A stretch of DNA of 64,000 bases from Anaeramoeba flamelloides. Lineage: Eukaryota > Metamonada > Anaeramoebidae. Location of the stretch: positions 5,275,001 to 5,339,000 of the forward strand of contig JANTQA010000070.1 of assembly GCA_027625915.1 (NCBI GenBank), written 5' to 3'. The position numbers and the translations under genes were made by a program. The number at the start of each line of letters is the position of its first letter. Within the stretch, counting starts at the first letter, position 1. This document shows, piece by piece, positions 43,600-54,696 of the stretch. The notes under the pieces are model-generated. The model did not search any database. It saw only the letters and a program-made list of their open reading frames with translations, and was not told where the DNA came from.

Positions 43600-43955
43600 T
43601 TTTCAAATTTAATATTAAAAATTTGAATATTTGTATTTACATAGTTAAGAGGTTATAAACATTATATTTCAAAAGTATTTTAAATTTAATAAATATCTTT
43701 CAAACGGATAACCAATTATTTTGACTATTATGGAATTAGTTATTGATATAAATTGAAAAAACTTTTTTTTTTTTTTTTTTGATTTTTTCCTTAGGTTTTT
43801 TTTAATTTTTTAAATAAACAGAAAATTTTAGAAATTTTCAGTTTATTTCCAAAAAGTCAAAAAAACCGCCTTTAGCTTTTCCAAAATTTAGAATAATTGA
43901 GTAAAATAAAAGTTTTTTCTCTATTCTTTTGAATTATGGAAAAGCTAGGCACTTG
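43600..43955 (-). repeat. Hairpin-bearing repeat family N, copy 1
   Basis: Inverted relative to 53000-53440, with AACCAATTATTTTGACTATT and TTGATATAAATTGAAAAAAC as landmarks. It ends in a 73-nt hairpin (43874-43946) whose stem starts AGCTTTTCC and closes GGAAAAGCT. Confidence 0.65.
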
Positions 43956-45029
43956 GTGGACACTCTCATTAATTATCATCAGGTGACTTTTTTCTCTGTT
44001 TCAGTTATATTAGATGATACGAATGTTTTCATGTTTATTTATTATTATCTATCAAAGTAAATATCTCCAATTTGAATAAATATATAATTCATTCTTCAGT
44101 TTAGATGGAATTTTTTACCCGAAAAAAATATCTTTTTTTCTCGGACTAGAAACTTTTAAAAAAGGTGATTATACTAACAATAACAAATACAATATTCCCA
44201 TGAATTTAAAGTTCTGGAATTTTGATTATATTGTGAATAAACTTTATTATTCAAGATGAAAGGTTAAGGACTACGTTCCCACCCTTGGGGTGGTTGAGTA
44301 ATTGTGATATTTCACTTTCACTTCTCAAAAAAACTTTTCACACAGAAGAAATTGGACAAAAAAAAAAAAAAAACATTTTTTGTCATCTTTACCTTTTCAC
44401 GAATACTATTTTTCTTTGTTTTTCAATGAAAAGGAAAATTGAAAATAACAAAAAAAATAATTGCAAAAAATGGCTTTTGGGTATTTTCAAGTGTATTTCA
44501 AATTTTGGAACATTTCAAACTTGTAAAAGTAAAATTTAAAAAAGATGTATAACAGCTCTAGAAAATAGTGTGAGTTCCGAAAGTTGAAATGGAAATTCTC
44601 AAATATTAAAATCAAAATTTAGTATGATCTAACAAGATAAAAATTCTGAAAATTGTTGAAATTGTAAAAATTTCACATTTTTTCTAAAATAAATTCTCCT
44701 TGGATAAATATTACTTGGATTACATAACTTATTCGAGGGTGATTTTATGCATTATTTCACTGTTTTCACCTAAAAACATCGTCCTTAAGAAATGTAGTAG
44801 TTTTGTCTAACTTTTTTTTTTCAATTTTATTTTCTCAAGTTAGTGTAAATCCTTAAATAAAATCCTATAAATAGGATAAAAAAAGTTAGAGATCTATTTT
44901 TTGTAAATTTGTGAAAACACTATTGGCAAACATTTAAAAATAACTTTATCACCGTCGTTCAATTTAATCTCTAATTATTTCAAAAAAAATATGTCAACTG
45001 TAGTAACAAATGTTGATAATTTGTTTATG
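43956..45029. other. Intergenic, nothing firm
   Basis: Contains a plus-strand frame at 44285-44539 that crosses a 16-A run and looks non-coding. No repeat partner was seen. Confidence 0.4.
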
Positions 45030-45541
45030 CTAATAAAATTGCTTATCGGAATGAAAACTTTTTACTTCAGTGATCAAAATAATGTGTGCACAAAGACTAT
45101 AATCAGTGTTTCAAAATATTACCCTTGCTTTTTTTTCTTCTTGTTCCAAGGTAACATAAAATCTACTACCAAATAGTATACTCAAGTTCAAATCAATTTT
45201 GATAGTAAACTCAATGGTATTAGTTGTGAAATTTAAATTATTCAATGTAATTTGTTGAAAATTTTCCATAATCTTCTCAAATTTTATTCAATTTTTATTT
45301 TTTTGATAATAAAAATTTTCAAAATTTACTCAATTTTTTGAGAGAAATTTACACATTTGATCCTTCATTTTTAGAATATCTTTTTAAATAATAGAACTTT
45401 AAGAAACCAATACCATATTTTTTTAGGGTTTATTATTGGTTTCTTTGATTGGTTAACGTATAGGTCTTCTATAACAAAAAAACACGCTTTTTATTTTGCA
45501 ACACGCATTAAATTTTTATATACTCTAGATTTTGACTACAG
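45030..45541 (-). repeat. Dispersed repeat family F, inverted copy 2
   Basis: Reverse complement shows AATAAAAAGCGTG, TTGGTTTCTTAAAGTTC, AAGGATCAAATGTG and GAACAAGAAGAAAAAAAAGC in the same order as 38247-38893. The shared frame is broken at about two places. Confidence 0.6.
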
Positions 45542-45743
45542 TACTCTCAATTTTTGCATCGGAAACTCACAAAAAATTCAAAATTATACGAAAAAAAATT
45601 AAAAAAACGACAAAAATAATCTAACACCTTTAAATTACACAAAATATAAAATTTATTTCAACAATTAGTCTTTAAATAATAAAATTTGCATGACGATTAA
45701 GAAAAAAAGTGAAAGTGTATTTGGGAAATATGATTTTTTCAAG

Positions 45744-46310
45744 CTAAAAATCATAGTCAGAAAAATCGTCTTCTCCAAGATCATCCAAATCGTCCAACTC
45801 GTCCAGATCACTCAAGTCGCTCAAGTCTTCTTCATACCCAAGAGAATTTTTCTGTTTCAAGACACTTTTGATGGCATATTGCTTTGTGAATTCTCTAGCC
45901 TTTCTTTCGTAATCTTTTTTGTTTAGTTGCATAACCTTTGCAGCTTCTTCGTTGAGTGGATCGTTTGGGTTTGGGTACAGCAAGAGCTGAGGAAGGAAGA
46001 TTTCAAAGATGTTTTGTAATTCAAAAACTGGTGTCCACGTCTGGTTTAAGACATCCAAACAAACGGATCCAGATCTAAAGTCGATATTTGGGTGATAAAT
46101 GCGGTTGACAAACCCAATTGAAGGTGACTTGTAGGGGTACTCAAACGGTAATCGGACATTGAGCGTCCATTCACCTCCTTCATATGGTGAATCTTTTGGG
46201 CCTTGGATTTTGATTCGAAAATGATCAATTTGCTTGTTGATAAGTACAAGTTTATATCCTTGCATCATCAATTTCGTGACATCAATTTGAATTCTTTTGT
46301 TTAAGCTCAT
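45744..46310 (-). CDS. UBE2H: E2 ubiquitin-conjugating enzyme, UBE2H/Ubc8 type
   Basis: An intronless frame of 188 aa with a complete UBC fold. Motifs in order are FRIKIQGPKDSPYEGGEW (residues 31-48), YPYKSPSIGFVNRIYHPN (58-75, including the HPN motif), catalytic Cys84 in SGSVCLDVLNQTWTP, and IFLPQLLLYPNPNDPLNEEA. The P-S-I-G-F, Q-T-W and F-L-P-Q-L-L-Y-P-N-P-DPLN signatures and the acidic Asp/Ser/Leu tail (DLSDLSDLDELDDLDD) are those of UBE2H in animals and Ubc8 in yeast, and distinguish it from UBC12 and UBE2D. It charges ubiquitin on Cys84 and works with the CTLH/GID E3 in other eukaryotes. The start fits the family length. A plus-strand frame begins 194 bp upstream, so the promoter is probably short or shared. 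Confidence 0.95.
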   Translation of the reverse strand: MSLNKRIQIDVTKLMMQGYKLVLINKQIDHFRIKIQGPKDSPYEGGEWTLNVRLPFEYPYKSPSIGFVNRIYHPNIDFRSGSVCLDVLNQTWTPVFELQNIFEIFLPQLLLYPNPNDPLNEEAAKVMQLNKKDYERKAREFTKQYAIKSVLKQKNSLGYEEDLSDLSDLDELDDLDDLGEDDFSDYDF

Positions 46311-46503
46311 TTGTGGTATGAAGTTTGTTAATTCAAAGCGTTTAAAAAGTTAGAAGTATTAAATAAAAAAAAAATAAATAAATTTAAATTCGTTGTGAAA
46401 AAAGAATTTTGAAAAAAATAAAAATAAAAATGAATAACTTTTGGTTGGTTTTTAAAAGGTTTTTTATTTTTGTAAAGTTACGACACTAATAACAAAAATA
46501 AAT

Positions 46504-46701
46504 TTGTTATTATTCGCCCAATCAGAAACTTGCCGTTTAAACACAAATCAGACCCAAACAGAAATATTTGATAAAAAAAATTTGGAAATTTATTTAAAAA
46601 TAGCTTTTGGAAAATTATACTCAGAGTTTGAAATTCACTCCAGAATTCTGGTGACCAAAATGACATTTATTTTGTTTTTGATCAAAAACCCAACAAATTA
46701 A
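46504..46701 (+). CDS. Possible exon or short protein divergent from UBE2H (weak)
   Basis: A frame of about 65 codons without an ATG near its start (it opens at TTG) ends TAA at 46701. The codon pattern is strongly coding-like (SETCRLNTNQTQTEIF, then LEIYLKIAFGKLYSEF, then ILVTKMTFIL). An AG at 46524-46525 could be an acceptor, but I could not find a phase-matched upstream exon. The overlapping minus-strand frame is Phe/Leu-rich and less likely. No family recognised. Confidence 0.3.
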   Translation: MLLFAQSETCRLNTNQTQTEIFDKKNLEIYLKIAFGKLYSEFEIHSRILVTKMTFILFLIKNPTN

Positions 46702-47238
46702 ATTTTACAAAAGCAATTGAGTATTTTTATTTTTTTTTAGTTCAGATTAATTCCTTCAAAATGATTAAGTGAGAGACTGGAATCCAAAAACAACCCAGTT
46801 CTGAAAAAAAAGTTTAAAAAAAATATGAGTATTCATTTTGGGTTTGGTATCCTTTTTGCAACAAATGATCCTAAAATAAAATTCATTTTTAAATTTTGAC
46901 AAGAATGTAAGGGGGTTGAAACAAATTCTTTTCATTTCAATTTTGAATGTTGTTTGAGAAAAGGACTTGGTAAGTTGTAACTATTTTTTGATCAAACCTA
47001 ATAATTTTGATACGGATCTTTTTGTTTGGATGTTGGATAAAAATTCTAAAAAAAATTTCCAAAAAAAGAAGACAAAAGAAACTTGACTATTTTTTTTCAG
47101 AATGATAACAATTTTTTTTTTAAGCTTTTTTAAGGACGGGTCACCTGGTTCTCTATATAATTCACAATACAAGTTCGAATTATTTGTATTGTTTTCTTTG
47201 ATAATCAAATAGTATCAAAGAATTCAAAAAAATTATTT
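46702..47238. other. Intergenic, nothing recognised
   Basis: A+T-rich sequence leading to the palindromic element. The short minus frame at 46981-47208 is unsupported. Confidence 0.45.
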
Positions 47239-47685
47239 ATAATTTAAGGAATATCTAAAATAAAGCCACCATGCGTGTCTTACGAATTAAAACATCAGTG
47301 GAGTAGACTCTTTATCTCTTTAGATATGAAAAACTATAAAATTTTGAACTTTTATGAATACTTATTTATTGTACGATCAGATACTTAATTGGTAGAAGGT
47401 AGTAATGAAAAACCCACAACCCAACCATGTTTCTTCAAAGTCCCTTAATCAGAGGTTTTTAATGGAAACTAGACAATACTTCAATTAGAAAAAAAAAGAT
47501 TGGGGTATGGGTTTTTCAGTACTACCTTCTGCCAATTAAGTATCTGATCTTGCCAAATTATCGATTCCTAAATTTTTAAAATTTTATAGTTCTTCTGGAT
47601 CTTAAGAAATATAGAGTCTAATCCACTGATATTTTAATTCGTAAGACCCCTGTGGTGGCTTTATTTTAGATATTCCTTAAATTAT
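47239..47685 (+). mobile_element. Large palindromic element, 447 bp
   Basis: The two halves are inverted copies from the ends inward for about 180 bp. The left end is ATAATTTAAGGAATATCTAA then AATAAAGCCACCA; the right end in reverse complement is the same with only a few differences, mainly CATGCG against CAGGGG. Further inward, TCAGATACTTAATTGG, AGAAGGTAGTA and GAAAAACCCA are mirrored. No coding frame. The high arm identity suggests a young insertion or ongoing arm correction. Confidence 0.85.
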
Positions 47686-48989
47686 GATTTTTTTTGTTTT
47701 AATTTAGGTATGGAGAGGATTTATTATCAAGGGTTTTGGTGTTTAAAAAACAATTAATCTGGAAAAAGAGTTGTCAAGGATGTAAGTGCATTTTCCCATT
47801 TTGAAAAATTTTAATTGTGTTAACATTACTGAAAATTATTTTTTGAGTGCCACCAGATATTGAAACTTTGGAACCAAAACACCATCCACTAGTCTATTCG
47901 TGAAAAGAATCAAAGTAATTCAGAGTTGAATCTTAAATTTTTTGATTTTTTGTTCATTTTTTTTTGATGAAATTTTTGGTTTTATTAAATTTGGTTTTGG
48001 ATATAGAGATGTGTTTATACGAATGATTGAAATTAGTCAAACAGTAAACCAAAAAAATATACCCAAAAAGGTGTGCATTTGAAACAAATATTATCTTTTA
48101 GAAGACCAAACACGAAAGATCACCATTTCAAATAAATTTGTTGAAATCAAGAATGAAAAAAAAAAAAATCTATAAAAGCCTATTTTCGAAGATTGGTTTT
48201 CTTTATCTTCTTAATTTTACATGAATACAAACTATTTTTTTCCTTGAATTTCTTGCCCCATTACTATTTATTATTATTTTAAAAAACATTTTTTTGACAA
48301 ATTTGCTTTCACAATTCTTTTTTTAAATATTTTTATCAAACAAATCCAAAACAAGGAATACTATTTCAAAAATTAAAATAAAGGGGTTGAATACTTGGAA
48401 TCAAAAAAACAGTTACAAAAGATTCAAATCAAAATAATTGAAAAATTCAATAACAAATTTTTATCAGAATCAGAATATTTTTGAGTTCTCATTTTAATGG
48501 AAAATAAATAATTATAAAATCAATCAAATTTGTCCAATAAACCCTTATTCTCAAGAAGAATTCAAAAAACCTCTGATTTTCTGAACCCAAACTAGAATTA
48601 GATGACATAAATGAAAATGAGATTTTTAAATTCATTTTGGAACTTCTTTAGAAATAAACAGTAATTTGTTTTTCAAAAATTTTCCAAACATAATTTTTTT
48701 TATCAAGAATTAAAAATAAAACTAAATAAAGAATAAGTAATTGTGTTAAATTTTTTAGATAAGATCAAGAAATAAATGATTTTTATTTATTTTTTTTTGA
48801 TCAATTTTTTCATTTTTTTGATTTGAGTTTTTTTGTTGGTATGAAAATATCTTCTACTAGGATATATTCCACTCTAGTATTTATGAAAATATCAAGGTAT
48901 TTGGCTAAAGAAATGATTTGAATAATTCGGTTTCACATAAATGGTGGCACTCCAAAAATGAAAAATGTACTTAGCCCCTTAAATTACCA
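47686..48989. other. Intergenic, fragment of element J left end
   Basis: 47707-47760 resembles the left end of the element at 55084 (GAGGATTTATTATCAAGGG and AACAATTAATCTGG). Otherwise A+T-rich with nothing recognised. Confidence 0.35.
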
Positions 48990-49310
48990 GATACTGGTAA
49001 ATTCTAATAAATTTCAATAAATTTTCAGTTCAATTTCCATTTTTATTGACCTCAAACTGTTTCTTATCAAACATTCCAGTATACAGAATATTCTCAAAAA
49101 CAACTAATTTTACAGAATTTCTTAGCACTCGACTTCAAAAAATGCTTTATTCAAAGTTTGAGAATAAAAATTTTCAAAAAGGAAAATCAAACAAAAATTT
49201 CCAAACATAAATTGCAATTTATCAGTATTAAATTTATTTTGAAAGAGCGAATATATACAATCATGAAAAGAATTTCTATAGAGGTAATAAGAAGGATTTA
49301 TAAACTTTAT
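48990..49310 (+). repeat. Dispersed repeat family S, copy 1, with coding-like frame
   Basis: Reverse-complement partner of 57420-57745. Both contain CAACTAATTTTACAG, a TTTATTCAAAG block and AAAAAGGAAAATCAA followed by AAAAATTTCCAAACAT. Both keep the same reading frame: here QLILQNFLALDF, then FKKENQTKISKHKLQFI; there MEQLILQSIFNSLLHKILYS, then FKKENQVKISKHLFQFI. No start codon is evident in this copy. Family unknown. Confidence 0.55.
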
Positions 49311-49623
49311 TTAGATTTCATTTGTTATTGATATTTGATATTTCTTATATCTTATTTTGAAGGATCATCACTAGCTTTAAAGGTGGCTTTAAAGGTAGTA
49401 TTAAATAAATACATTTTTTATAATTATTTTTTTCAATTTCAAAGAGTAATTATTAATTATCAGTGTATTTACTAGTTTAATAAAAAAATAAGGGAAGATG
49501 TGCTTTTTAGGTATTTTTTTAAGAACTTGGTACTTGATATTTCTAAAGAAGAACAAAAAATAAAAAATAATAAAAAAACAATAACTAACATAAAGTTTTG
49601 TAAACAGAATATTATCATCAATA

Positions 49624-49818
49624 GAGCCAGTTTCAGTTTTAATATACAAACTTTCAACTAAATTTAAGGCACAAAAAAACCCCAAATTAAGGGACTTTTT
49701 TTGGAATTTTTTTTTTTACAATTTCTTTTACTAGAATCTGAATTTATACCCTAATTTGAGATTTTTATTGTACCTTAAATTCCATTGAAGGTTTGTGAAC
49801 TAAAATTGGAATTGACAG
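49624..49818 (+). mobile_element. Palindromic TA-flanked element family P, copy 8
   Basis: 195 bp. The left end GAGCCAGTTTCAGTTTTAAT and the right end in reverse complement CTGTCAATTCCAATTTTAGT are inverted repeats, with TA at 49622-49623 and 49819-49820. Confidence 0.8.
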
Positions 49819-49928
49819 TAGATAAAAAACAGTAAAGATTAGGACACAATACAAATTATATGCACTGTGAAAACTGAAATCCAACCTTGAAATCCAGAAA
49901 ATATCTTAATTGATAACTTTTTAAGGCA

Positions 49929-50059
49929 CACAAGTGTAAATAAGGAATGTTGTAAAAAATAGAGTTTTTACAATTTTAGAGATAGTCAAAGAGTTATATG
50001 TATTTATCTCTAAAATTGTAAAAACTCTATTGTTTACAACATTCATATTTACTCTTGTG
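49929..50059 (+). repeat. 131-nt near-perfect hairpin
   Basis: Arms of about 56 nt: CACAAGTGTAAATAAGGAAT, then GTTGTAAAAAATAGAGTTTT, then TACAATTTTAGAGATA on the left, mirrored on the right with about four differences. The loop is about 20 nt. It is only 110 bp from a family P copy. It could be a small foldback element; no other copy is visible in this window. Confidence 0.8.
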
Positions 50060-51464
50060 GAACACAAATTTTAAAAAATATATTCCATGTACCAAAAAAT
50101 AATATACCAACTGAATTTTTGATAATTTTATATTAAAAGTTATTTAGTGGTGGTTGAAACCCCATTATATTTCAATCAATTAATGACCTGAAATTTATCA
50201 TTTTTAAGCTAAATAATAATTAATTTATACCCCTTGTTATTTTTAAAATACATTTTATAAATTTTTGAATAAAAGAAGCTGTTTATTTATCTTTTAATAA
50301 AAATATAAAAAAATCAATATTATAATTTTTTGGATTTTAAAGAAAATTTAATAAATAAAATTTTATCCAAAAACTTTTTGAATTCTTGAAAAAAACTAGC
50401 AAAACTTAAATTTATCTTTTTTACCTCAAACTTCTCTTACTTTCCCCTTTACCCAATTACTTATTTGGTAAAACATTTTAATTTCAAATCTGGTAAAAAT
50501 TCAAAATTGGTTAAATTCTCATTTTTTTCAAAAATTACAATATTAAACACTGGAATTTCATTTTTTGATTTGAAGTTGAAGTAATATTTCAGATTATATT
50601 AAAACAAAAAGAAATAAATACAATTACTTGACTCAGTCCAATAAAATTTCACAAAAAGTTTGGTTTAAAAATCATGAAAAATCATTTTATATTGAAACAA
50701 AAACTGTATTTTTTTAAACACATACCTTTCTAGTGAAAGGAACAAATTTTAATTTGTTATTATTTTTTTTTAAATTGAATAATCCTTCATTAAGTTGACT
50801 ATATATCTATTTAGTTCCTTTTCTTGTACTCTTTCATTGATAATTCCCATTAATAAAAAATGAATTCTTTTCTCTATTTTTTTTTGATTGATCCACATTT
50901 AAATTAAAAAAAAATTTGAAAAAAAAAACTTTTTAAAAAAAAATTCATTAAAAAATGGTGTCTAAAATTTTTAATGAATTGACAATTTTTGTGAAAAGGT
51001 AGTAGATTTTAAATTGATCTTTTTCTCACAAAAATGTTGATTCAATAATACACTCCATAATCTAATAACAGTAAATGTTCCTAAGTACAAAATTATCTCT
51101 TTTTAACAATTCATACAGGTTGATTATTAATTAAAAAATAAAGTAAACCTTTTTTTTCACTTTTTGTTATAATGTTACTAATCCTATTTGATGAAAAAAA
51201 AAAAAATAAAAATAAAAAGCTATTCGAATAAATCAAACCAAAAAATGATTAATTAAAAAATTTTATATAGAACATTTTAGTTTAATTTGTGAATTGTTAT
51301 ATTATAATTAAATAAATATTAGAATAAAAAAAAAAAAAAAAATTATTATATTAATTGAAAATTTAAACAAATTATTTGTGAAAAAAGAAAAAGAAAACAG
51401 AAAAAAGAAAAAAGAAAAAAAAAATAATAATAAAAATGAAAACCCAACTGAACAAGGATTCCAT
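50060..51464. other. Intergenic, 3' flank of the next gene
   Basis: 1.4 kb of A+T-rich DNA with poly-A runs near 51197 and 51328. No gene recognised. Confidence 0.45.
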
Positions 51465-52517
51465 TTAATCGATATTTTCTTCGTTTTCCGTTTTCAATAA
51501 TTGTGACATTTCTAAAAAAATATTATTTTGGTGAGAAAAAACAGAGTTTATATCGGAAAGCTGTTTCCGGTATTGAGTATTTTGGTCTATTAAAGCGTTT
51601 TTGTTTCTTTTTATTGATTCAAGCAAATTGAGTTTTGTTTGTAGCATTTTCTCCAATTTGGCATATCTTTCTCTGAAATCTTCCTTTTCTAAAAACAAAC
51701 GTTCAGATAAAAGGAATATTGATTCATCCTTTTGTGAAATGGTTTCAGAGAAATGAACGTAAATTTCGTTCAAGGTTTTGACTACCAAACGTTCTGTTTC
51801 AATGTTTGAGCAGGAACGAACTTCGGATTTTATTAAATCCACCTGCACAGTAATCAGTTCCTCTGTTTCGGTGTCACCAAAAGTGATATTAGATGCCTTC
51901 TTTGAGGTCAATTTGTTTGTGTTTGTGCTTGTACTCAAGTTCGATCCACCTATGCGCTTTGGGACTGTCAAATTCATGGGTTCGGGCGAACTATACGAAG
52001 TCACTGGGGATGCCTTCCGTCCTTGGTTGAGAATTCTTGGTTTATGGAATGAAGTCGCAGATAGGTTTGTATTATAGGTTTTTTTTCGGTTCGGCTTATT
52101 ACGATCATTACTCACGCTTCGGCCTTTTTGGGTTTCGTCCACTGTTTTTCTTCTATTTTGAGAGTTACCTTGTAACGATGAAGAACTTTTCATCTTTTTA
52201 TTCTTTTTTTTTGATCCTGTAGATTTTCTTTTCGATCTTTTGAAAAACCATCTTTTCTTTGTTTTTGAGCTGTGCGAATTGGTTTTTTCTTCTTGATCAG
52301 AAAAATTACTATTCTGTTTCTTTTGGTTTCTTTTCTTTTTGTAATAATTACCTTCGATTTCAGAAACAATCTCTCTTTCTGTTAAGGTTTCAGTGCCCGT
52401 TTCAGTGCCCGTTTCAGTTTCGTTGTCAAAACCACTTAACATTGGATTCTCAGTTTGTTGAATAATTATCTGAACAGCCCCGTCATCCCCTAATTGTAAA
52501 CTTGTGATCTTTTTCAT
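51465..52517 (-). CDS. Uncharacterised basic/coiled-coil protein, 350 aa
   Basis: An intronless frame from ATG to TAA. Residues about 30-50 are a Thr/Glu-rich stretch containing a T-G-T-E-T-G-T-E-T repeat. Residues about 58-160 are very basic and Ser-rich (KKRWFFKRSKRKSTGSKKK), likely disordered and with nuclear-localisation-type patches. Residues about 215-345 are predicted alpha-helical with coiled-coil heptads (VQVDLIKSEVRSCSNIETER, LSERLFLEKEDFRERYAKLE, LLKTENEEN). No catalytic motif, signal peptide or membrane segment is visible. No family recognised. The base composition is clearly higher in G+C than the flanks, which supports a real gene. Confidence 0.75.
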   Translation of the reverse strand: MKKITSLQLGDDGAVQIIIQQTENPMLSGFDNETETGTETGTETLTEREIVSEIEGNYYKKKRNQKKQNSNFSDQEEKTNSHSSKTKKRWFFKRSKRKSTGSKKKNKKMKSSSSLQGNSQNRRKTVDETQKGRSVSNDRNKPNRKKTYNTNLSATSFHKPRILNQGRKASPVTSYSSPEPMNLTVPKRIGGSNLSTSTNTNKLTSKKASNITFGDTETEELITVQVDLIKSEVRSCSNIETERLVVKTLNEIYVHFSETISQKDESIFLLSERLFLEKEDFRERYAKLEKMLQTKLNLLESIKRNKNALIDQNTQYRKQLSDINSVFSHQNNIFLEMSQLLKTENEENID

Positions 52518-52999
52518 TTTTTTATTTTTTTAAAATTTAGTTTTTTTTTTTTTTATTTGATTATTATTTTAGTTTTTTGTTTTTTTTCAAATTAGAGATA
52601 TTCAATTTGAATAAAATTCATTTTTAAATTAAAAAATGTTGGAAATCACTATCATTATAAAATCTAATTATGAATTTCAAGTTAGATAATATTAATACTT
52701 TAATGAACATTTAATCATTAGTAATAAAGCTTATTTATGATATAAATAACATTCCAAAACTTCAAATTCTTGGAGCTTTTGTATTTATTGTTATTATTAG
52801 TACTGCGATTTTCAAAACTCTTTAGTCCAGAAAAAAAAGGTGTTTTTGGTGGTAAAAAATTTTAAATGAATGTATAAATGGATTGTGGTTTAATTCAACT
52901 TTGAGATATTTACTTGAATAGATAATAACTAATAGTTTTGAAAATACACTAATCATATAATAAAGCTGTAATTAAGTAAAAAAAAATAAATAATGATGA
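52518..52999. other. 5' flank of the gene at 51465
   Basis: A+T-rich sequence with a poly-T run near 52540-52553, on the side expected for the promoter of the minus-strand gene. Confidence 0.4.
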
Positions 53000-53440
53000 T
53001 ATGCTGTGTCATAGCTTTTCCAGTGTTCAAATGAATAGAGTAAAATCTATATGATTTGACTCTATTCTTTTAAATTCTGGAAAATCTAACTTTGTTTTTT
53101 TTTAATTTGAGAAATAAACCAAAAATTTCTTAAAATTTCAGTTTATTCCAATATATAAAAAAAACCCAACGAAAGTGTCTGTAGAATGCCCAGGTTTTCC
53201 GGAGAGTGCCTAGGTTTTCCAGAATTCAAAAGAATTGAGTAAAATCATATAGATTTTACTCAATTCTTTTAAATTCTAGAAAACCTAACGGAAAAATCCT
53301 AAAAAATAATTTTTCCAATTTATATCAATAAATAATTCTTTATTAGTCAAAATAATTGATTCTCCATTTGAAAGATATTCCTCAAATTTAAAAAGATTTT
53401 AAAATAAATAGTATGTCTTAATATACGGTGACAATGTTTT
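53000..53440 (+). repeat. Hairpin-bearing repeat family N, copy 2, with two hairpins
   Basis: It contains hairpins at 53013-53087 and 53212-53286, and unique sequence (TTTATATCAATAAATAATTC, CAAAATAATTGATTCTCC) matching 43600-43770 in reverse complement. The second hairpin has 35-nt arms (AGGTTTTCCAGAATTCAAAA, then GAATTGAGTAAAATC) with two mismatches. Confidence 0.7.
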
Positions 53441-53504
53441 TTTAAAGAATTTGTTTTAATGAATATAGACAGCTAAATTCGATTAGGATATTGTTAAAAC
53501 CAAC

Positions 53505-54560
53505 CCCCGATCCAGTATTTGAGTTCGACAAACCCCCATAATCTTTTTCAAAAAATGGAAAAAAAATAAAAAAATTTACAACATTTTATTATTTTGAAGT
53601 TACTAAAATCAAATTCATTTCAAGATCTGTTAATAAGGGTTTGGGTTTGCTCGTTTTTCTTCCAAAATTCGAATAAATAACCAAAACCATTTTATTTCTT
53701 TTTAAAAATGGAAATTTCATTTAAAATTTTTTTCTTGAAAAAATACAACTCCTGTTTTTTTGTACCGAGTGGAAAACACTCCACCAAAACAAAACAAAAT
53801 TAAAACCAAAATTGAAATTAAACTATTCTTTCTATGTGTTAAGAAAATAAATTGCTCTTTTTTGTTCTTTTCTTCAATCAAAAAAAGATAAAATATAATT
53901 ACTACCAAACATTCAAGCTACGAAAAGTTTTATTCCTGATGTTTATTTGTAATTTTTGAAATCCATTTTGTAATAAATAATCTCAAAAAGTAAATCTCAT
54001 GAATGAAAATGAGTACCAAATCCCCGATGTCTATTATGGATTTAATTTTTGAATAAAAAATTTCACTTCAAAAAAGCAATTAAACACGGCTTTCCAGTCT
54101 TTCTCTTCCCCTGAATTCCGTTTTATACTTTAGAATTCGAAATTGAAATGGTTGTTTTCCAAAAAAATTATTTCCAAAAAAATAAAATACCTTCTTATTT
54201 TTCGAATAATTGTAGTATTTCAAGGTATTCAAGTTTTTTATTACAAATCTATTTTGTATCAATCTCTTATGATCAAAAAACTGAGTATCTAAACTTTTTT
54301 AACCTTTTTGAATTCACATTTCAATAAGTAACTCTTCATTCAATTCCAAAATAATAGATTTTTAATTATGTTTCCAAAATAAGCAAAAAATGTTTTAGTT
54401 TATTCTCTTTGAATTTTTTTCTTTATTAGTTTATTGATCAACAATTCCCATTCAATTTTTAATAATAGCATAAGAGCGAATATTATTTTTGGTTTCTATT
54501 ACCTGAAATTAGAAAAAATAAAAAATACCGAAATTGTCGCGAAAGACGTATAATGACCTC
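53505..54560 (+). repeat. Dispersed repeat family A, copy 2
   Basis: Full-length partner of 1-1065. The ends are not inverted repeats. Short minus-strand frames (53717-53908, 54080-54262) lie in it but are not kept open in copy 1. Confidence 0.65.
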
Positions 54561-54696
54561 TTTATTGTGAAGAAATTTTTTTTTAAAATTTTCTACTTTT
54601 AAATTGAAAAAAATCTTCATATAACCTGGAAATTGAATTTTTCAACTTAAATTTTAAATATCTTGAAAAATTAATTTTTGATCAAACATCTATAAT

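Noticed and set aside
51465-52517. Calling the 350-aa protein a kinesin or septin-associated factor
   Set aside because: Only composition and coiled-coil heptads support it; there is no motif specific to any family.
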